Assembly (NCBI GenBank): GCA_023264755.1
Contig: JAHFVB010000211.1
Coordinates: 1-8,229 of the forward strand
Direction: 5' to 3'
From: Mycobacterium sp.
GTDB lineage: Bacteria; Actinomycetota; Actinomycetes; Mycobacteriales; Mycobacteriaceae
Length of the DNA: 8,229 nucleotides
Part shown: in pieces, positions 5,940 to 8,229 of the stretch
How positions within the stretch are numbered: the first letter of the stretch is position 1
Layout of the letters: each line of letters begins with the position of its first letter
Translations under genes and position numbers: made by a program
The notes under the pieces: model-generated
Databases searched by the model: none
Told to the model about the DNA's origin: nothing
What the model saw: the letters and a program-made list of their open reading frames with translations, nothing else

Positions 5940-7952
5940 ATGAGCACTGACGTGGCGCGGACCGGTCCCCGGACCTCTACGGTGTGGCCGGTGTTCGTCG
6001 GCGTGGCGCTGTTGGCCGGGGTGACGGCCGCGGCCCTGGCGGCCCTGGCACTCACCGATGCGCTCACCGCCACCGGCCTGCCGGATCCCGGCCCGATGAC
6101 CAACTACGGGCTGCCCTTCGTCCGGGCGGCGGGGGAGATTGCAGCCGTCGTGGCCGCGGGGTCCTTCCTGCTCGCGGCGTTCCTGGTGCCCCCTCAAGCC
6201 AACGGCGTGCTCGACGTCGCGGGCTACCGCGCGCTGCGCACTGGCACCGTCGCGTCCGGAATCTGGGCGGTATCGGCCGTACTTCTGGTCCCGCTGACCG
6301 TGTCCGACGTCACGGGGCAACCACTGGTGAACCGACTCAGTCCGTCGGCGATCTGGTCGGTCGCCGACCTCATCGAGACGGCCGGGATGTGGCGGTGGAC
6401 GGCTCTGCTCGCAGCCGTCGTCACGGTGGTCAGCATTCCGGTGTTGCGCTGGTCGTGGACCCCGGTGCTGTTCGGCGGCTCGTTGCTCACGCTGGTGCCG
6501 ATCGCGCTGAGCGGGCATTCGGCGGCGGGTGGATCACACGACGTGGCCACCAACAGCCTGCTGATCCACCTGCTGGTGGCCGCGGTGTGGGCGGGTGGCC
6601 TGCTGGCCCTCCTGGCCCACGCGTTGCGCGGCGGTGAGCACGCCGCCCTCGCGGCCCGGCGGTTCTCGGCGATCGCGCTGTGGTGTTTCGTGGCCATGGC
6701 GATTTCGGGTCTGGTCAACGCCTTCGTCCGCGTCAACCCCAGCGACCTGCTGGCGGGGGGTTACGGCTGGCTCCTCGTCGCCAAGATCGTTGCGCTGCTG
6801 GTACTCGGGCTCATCGGCTACCTTCACCGGCGCAACGGTCTCGCTGCACTGCAACGGGATTCGGGTGGCCGGGGGCCGTTGATCCGGCTCGCACTGGCCG
6901 AAGCCGCCGTGTTCGGCGTCACGTTCGGCGTCGCCGTGGCGCTGGGCCGCACTCCGCCGCCACCCCCTCCGATCTTCAACCCGTCCGTCACGGCGGTCGA
7001 GATCGGCTACGACCTGGCCGGCCCGCCCACGCTGGCCAGGGTGTTGTTCGACTGGCGCTTCGATCTGATCTTCGGGAGTGCCGCGCTGGTCTTCGCCGCC
7101 GTGTACGTCGCAGGGGTGATCCGGTTGCGCAGGCGGGGGGACGCGTGGCCGACCGGGCGCATCGTCGCGTGGCTCTGCGGGTGCGCGGTGCTGCTGTTCG
7201 CGACGTCGTCGGGGATCGGGCGCTACATGCCCGCGATGTTCAGCATGCACATGGCCGCGCACATGTTGTTGTCGATGCTGGTGCCGGTGCTGTTGGTACT
7301 GGGCGCCCCGGTCACGCTGGCGCTACGAGCCCTGCCCGCGGCGAGCCGCGACGATCCGCCCGGTCCCAGGGAGTGGCTGCTGGTCGCACTGCACAGCCCG
7401 GTATCCCGCTTCCTCACCAATCCGATCGTCGCGACGGTGCTGTTCGTGGCCGGCTTCTACGGGCTGTACTTCGGTGGGCTCTTCGACCTGGCCGCGGGCA
7501 GTCACGCGGCCCACCTCGCGATGAACCTGCACTTCCTGCTCAGCGGCTACTTGTTCTACTGGGTGGTGATCGGCGTCGACCCGACGCCGCGGCCGCTCCC
7601 GCCGTTGGCCAAGTTGGCGGTGGTGTTCGCGTCGTTGCCGCTGCACGCCTTCTTCGGCGTGGTGCTGATGGGCACCAAGGAGCCGCTGGCGGGCAGCTTC
7701 TACCAGTCGCTCAAGCTGTACTGGCACACCGACCTGATCGGGGACCAGCGTCTTGGCGGCGGAATCGCCTGGGCGGCAGGCGAAATACCGCTGGTGCTGG
7801 TGCTGATCGCCTTGTTGGTGCAGTGGCGGCGCAGTGACAAGCGGATGGAGACGCGGCTCGATCGAGCGGCCGACCGCGACGACGACGCCGACCTGACGGC
7901 CTACAACGCGATGCTGGCGGAAATGGCGCGCCGCGACGCGGGTTCGCGCTAG
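5940..7952 (+). CDS. Fused CopD copper-resistance / CtaG cytochrome c oxidase assembly membrane protein
   Basis: This 670-residue polytopic protein resembles M. tuberculosis Rv0102 (about 661 residues). I count about 15-16 hydrophobic segments, from residues 14-38 through 609-628. The first half (about 55-337) is CopD-like, with H193, H200 and H210 before AAVWAGG, a typical CopD feature. After a proline run (339-344) comes a CtaG (caa3_CtaG) domain. It has MFSMHMAAHM (H437, H441), SHAAHLAMNLH (H522, H525, H531), PLHAFFG (H569) and the signature LYWHTDLIGDQ...GGGIAW..GEIP (H596, D602, to about 617). The clustered His and Met residues suit copper handling. CtaG proteins help insert copper into cytochrome oxidase, and CopD proteins pass copper across the membrane; the exact role of the fusion is inferred. 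The soluble C-terminal tail (about 630-670) is charged. The gene starts 34 bases after plsB, probably from its own promoter, although read-through is possible. Confidence 0.9.
   Translation: MSTDVARTGPRTSTVWPVFVGVALLAGVTAAALAALALTDALTATGLPDPGPMTNYGLPFVRAAGEIAAVVAAGSFLLAAFLVPPQANGVLDVAGYRALRTGTVASGIWAVSAVLLVPLTVSDVTGQPLVNRLSPSAIWSVADLIETAGMWRWTALLAAVVTVVSIPVLRWSWTPVLFGGSLLTLVPIALSGHSAAGGSHDVATNSLLIHLLVAAVWAGGLLALLAHALRGGEHAALAARRFSAIALWCFVAMAISGLVNAFVRVNPSDLLAGGYGWLLVAKIVALLVLGLIGYLHRRNGLAALQRDSGGRGPLIRLALAEAAVFGVTFGVAVALGRTPPPPPPIFNPSVTAVEIGYDLAGPPTLARVLFDWRFDLIFGSAALVFAAVYVAGVIRLRRRGDAWPTGRIVAWLCGCAVLLFATSSGIGRYMPAMFSMHMAAHMLLSMLVPVLLVLGAPVTLALRALPAASRDDPPGPREWLLVALHSPVSRFLTNPIVATVLFVAGFYGLYFGGLFDLAAGSHAAHLAMNLHFLLSGYLFYWVVIGVDPTPRPLPPLAKLAVVFASLPLHAFFGVVLMGTKEPLAGSFYQSLKLYWHTDLIGDQRLGGGIAWAAGEIPLVLVLIALLVQWRRSDKRMETRLDRAADRDDDADLTAYNAMLAEMARRDAGSR
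7949..7952. other. Shared CTAG: overlapping stop codons of convergent genes
   Basis: The plus-strand CopD-CtaG gene stops with TAG at 7950-7952. The minus-strand gene stops with TAG at 7951-7949. The palindrome CTAG serves both, so there is no intergenic space and any terminator must lie inside the opposing coding sequence. Confidence 0.85.
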
Positions 7953-8229
7953 CCGATCGCCCCAGCGGCCATCGCGGCGGCCCATCCGCCGTAGCCGCTG
8001 ATGTCCTTGCCCGCTGCAGCGGCCGCGCCGTCACACCCGAACGAGGTGCGCCAGGTCCCGTCGTCGAATTCGACCTTGCCGAGTTGCATCGGGGCGGGCA
8101 GGGCCGCCAGAAAACGGCCCAGGGCGGCGGGGGAGAGCAGCCACGAATGCGCCTTCAAGGCCGCGCCTGCGCCATTGGGCTGTCGAGTGATCGCGGGCTT
8201 GGGCGGTTGGGACGGCAGCAGTGCCATGC
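7949..8229 (-). CDS. atzF: Allophanate hydrolase, C-terminal part (5' end outside window)
   Basis: About 93 codons are visible on the minus strand, reading in from the right edge to the TAG at 7951-7949. The translation matches the C-terminal domain of allophanate hydrolases: a PPKPAITR segment, then RFLAALPAP, GKVEFDDGTW, and the ending DISGYGGWAA. The family form is roughly IPAPLGIG, the xELxDGxW block and DISxFGGW. The full enzyme hydrolyses allophanate, the urea carboxylase product, to ammonia and carbon dioxide. It has an N-terminal amidase domain that lies outside this window. The C-terminal domain has been linked to decarboxylation of the N-carboxycarbamate intermediate. The Met at 8227 is probably internal, since homologous sequence continues upstream in the family. 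The assignment rests on motif resemblance in the tail only, so amidase activity cannot be judged here. Confidence 0.75.
   Translation of the reverse strand, partial: MALLPSQPPKPAITRQPNGAGAALKAHSWLLSPAALGRFLAALPAPMQLGKVEFDDGTWRTSFGCDGAAAAAGKDISGYGGWAAAMAAGAIG

Noticed and set aside
6680..7837. 385-residue plus-strand open frame inside the CopD-CtaG gene
   Set aside because: It is a frame shadow, Arg/Ala/Gly-rich, without membrane segments or motifs. The overlapping frame carries a clear conserved membrane protein.
7976..7990. GGCGG...CCGCC dyad near the convergent stops as a terminator
   Set aside because: It has only five pairs, no T tract, and lies inside the minus-strand coding sequence. 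It is expected by chance at this GC content.
8225..8227. ATG as the true start of the rightmost minus-strand gene
   Set aside because: A 92-residue protein would consist only of the end of an allophanate hydrolase domain. Family homology should continue upstream, so this Met is more likely internal and the gene is cut by the window edge.

Overview
The window looks like chromosomal DNA of a Mycobacterium/Mycolicibacterium-type actinomycete. Three things support this: the high GC content with C/G-ending codons; the gene order WS/DGAT acyltransferase, HAD-PlsC fusion, PlsB, which matches the Mycobacterium tuberculosis Rv2484c-Rv2483c-Rv2482c block in order and in protein length; and a fused CopD-CtaG membrane protein resembling Rv0102. 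As far as I recall, Rv0102 lies elsewhere in M. tuberculosis, so having it directly after plsB points to a non-tuberculous, probably fast-growing, lineage. That last step is inference from memory and not a search result.

Layout. Bases 1-81 hold an open frame that may be the 3' end of a plus-strand gene; it is unidentified. On the minus strand a tRNA-Arg (anticodon UCU, 124-196) is followed by a good intrinsic terminator (64-96). The 170-base gap 197-366 separates the divergent tRNA and lipid operon. It holds candidate promoters for both directions and two overlapping perfect inverted repeats. Bases 367-5905 form a tightly packed plus-strand operon: a WS/DGAT-type acyltransferase, a HAD phosphatase-like/1-acylglycerol-3-phosphate acyltransferase fusion with a Lys/Ala-rich tail, and a PlsB-type glycerol-3-phosphate acyltransferase. 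Each junction is a 4-base start/stop overlap (ATGA, then GTGA). After 34 bases comes a 670-residue CopD-CtaG copper/cytochrome oxidase assembly protein (5940-7952). A -10-like element sits so close to its ATG that a leaderless mRNA is likely. The right edge (7949-8229, minus strand) carries the C-terminal part of an allophanate hydrolase. Its stop codon overlaps the opposing stop codon in one CTAG.

How the genes fit together. PlsB acylates glycerol-3-phosphate to lysophosphatidate, and the PlsC domain acylates this to phosphatidate. The HAD domain is a candidate phosphatase of unproven substrate. WS/DGAT enzymes acylate diacylglycerol to triacylglycerol. The three-gene operon could therefore encode most of a glycerolipid/triacylglycerol assembly line with translationally coupled subunits. 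The CopD-CtaG protein belongs to respiratory copper delivery and probably has its own promoter. I found no CRISPR array, insertion sequence, integrase or clearly foreign segment. The core of the window is conserved mycobacterial housekeeping DNA with some features worth checking.
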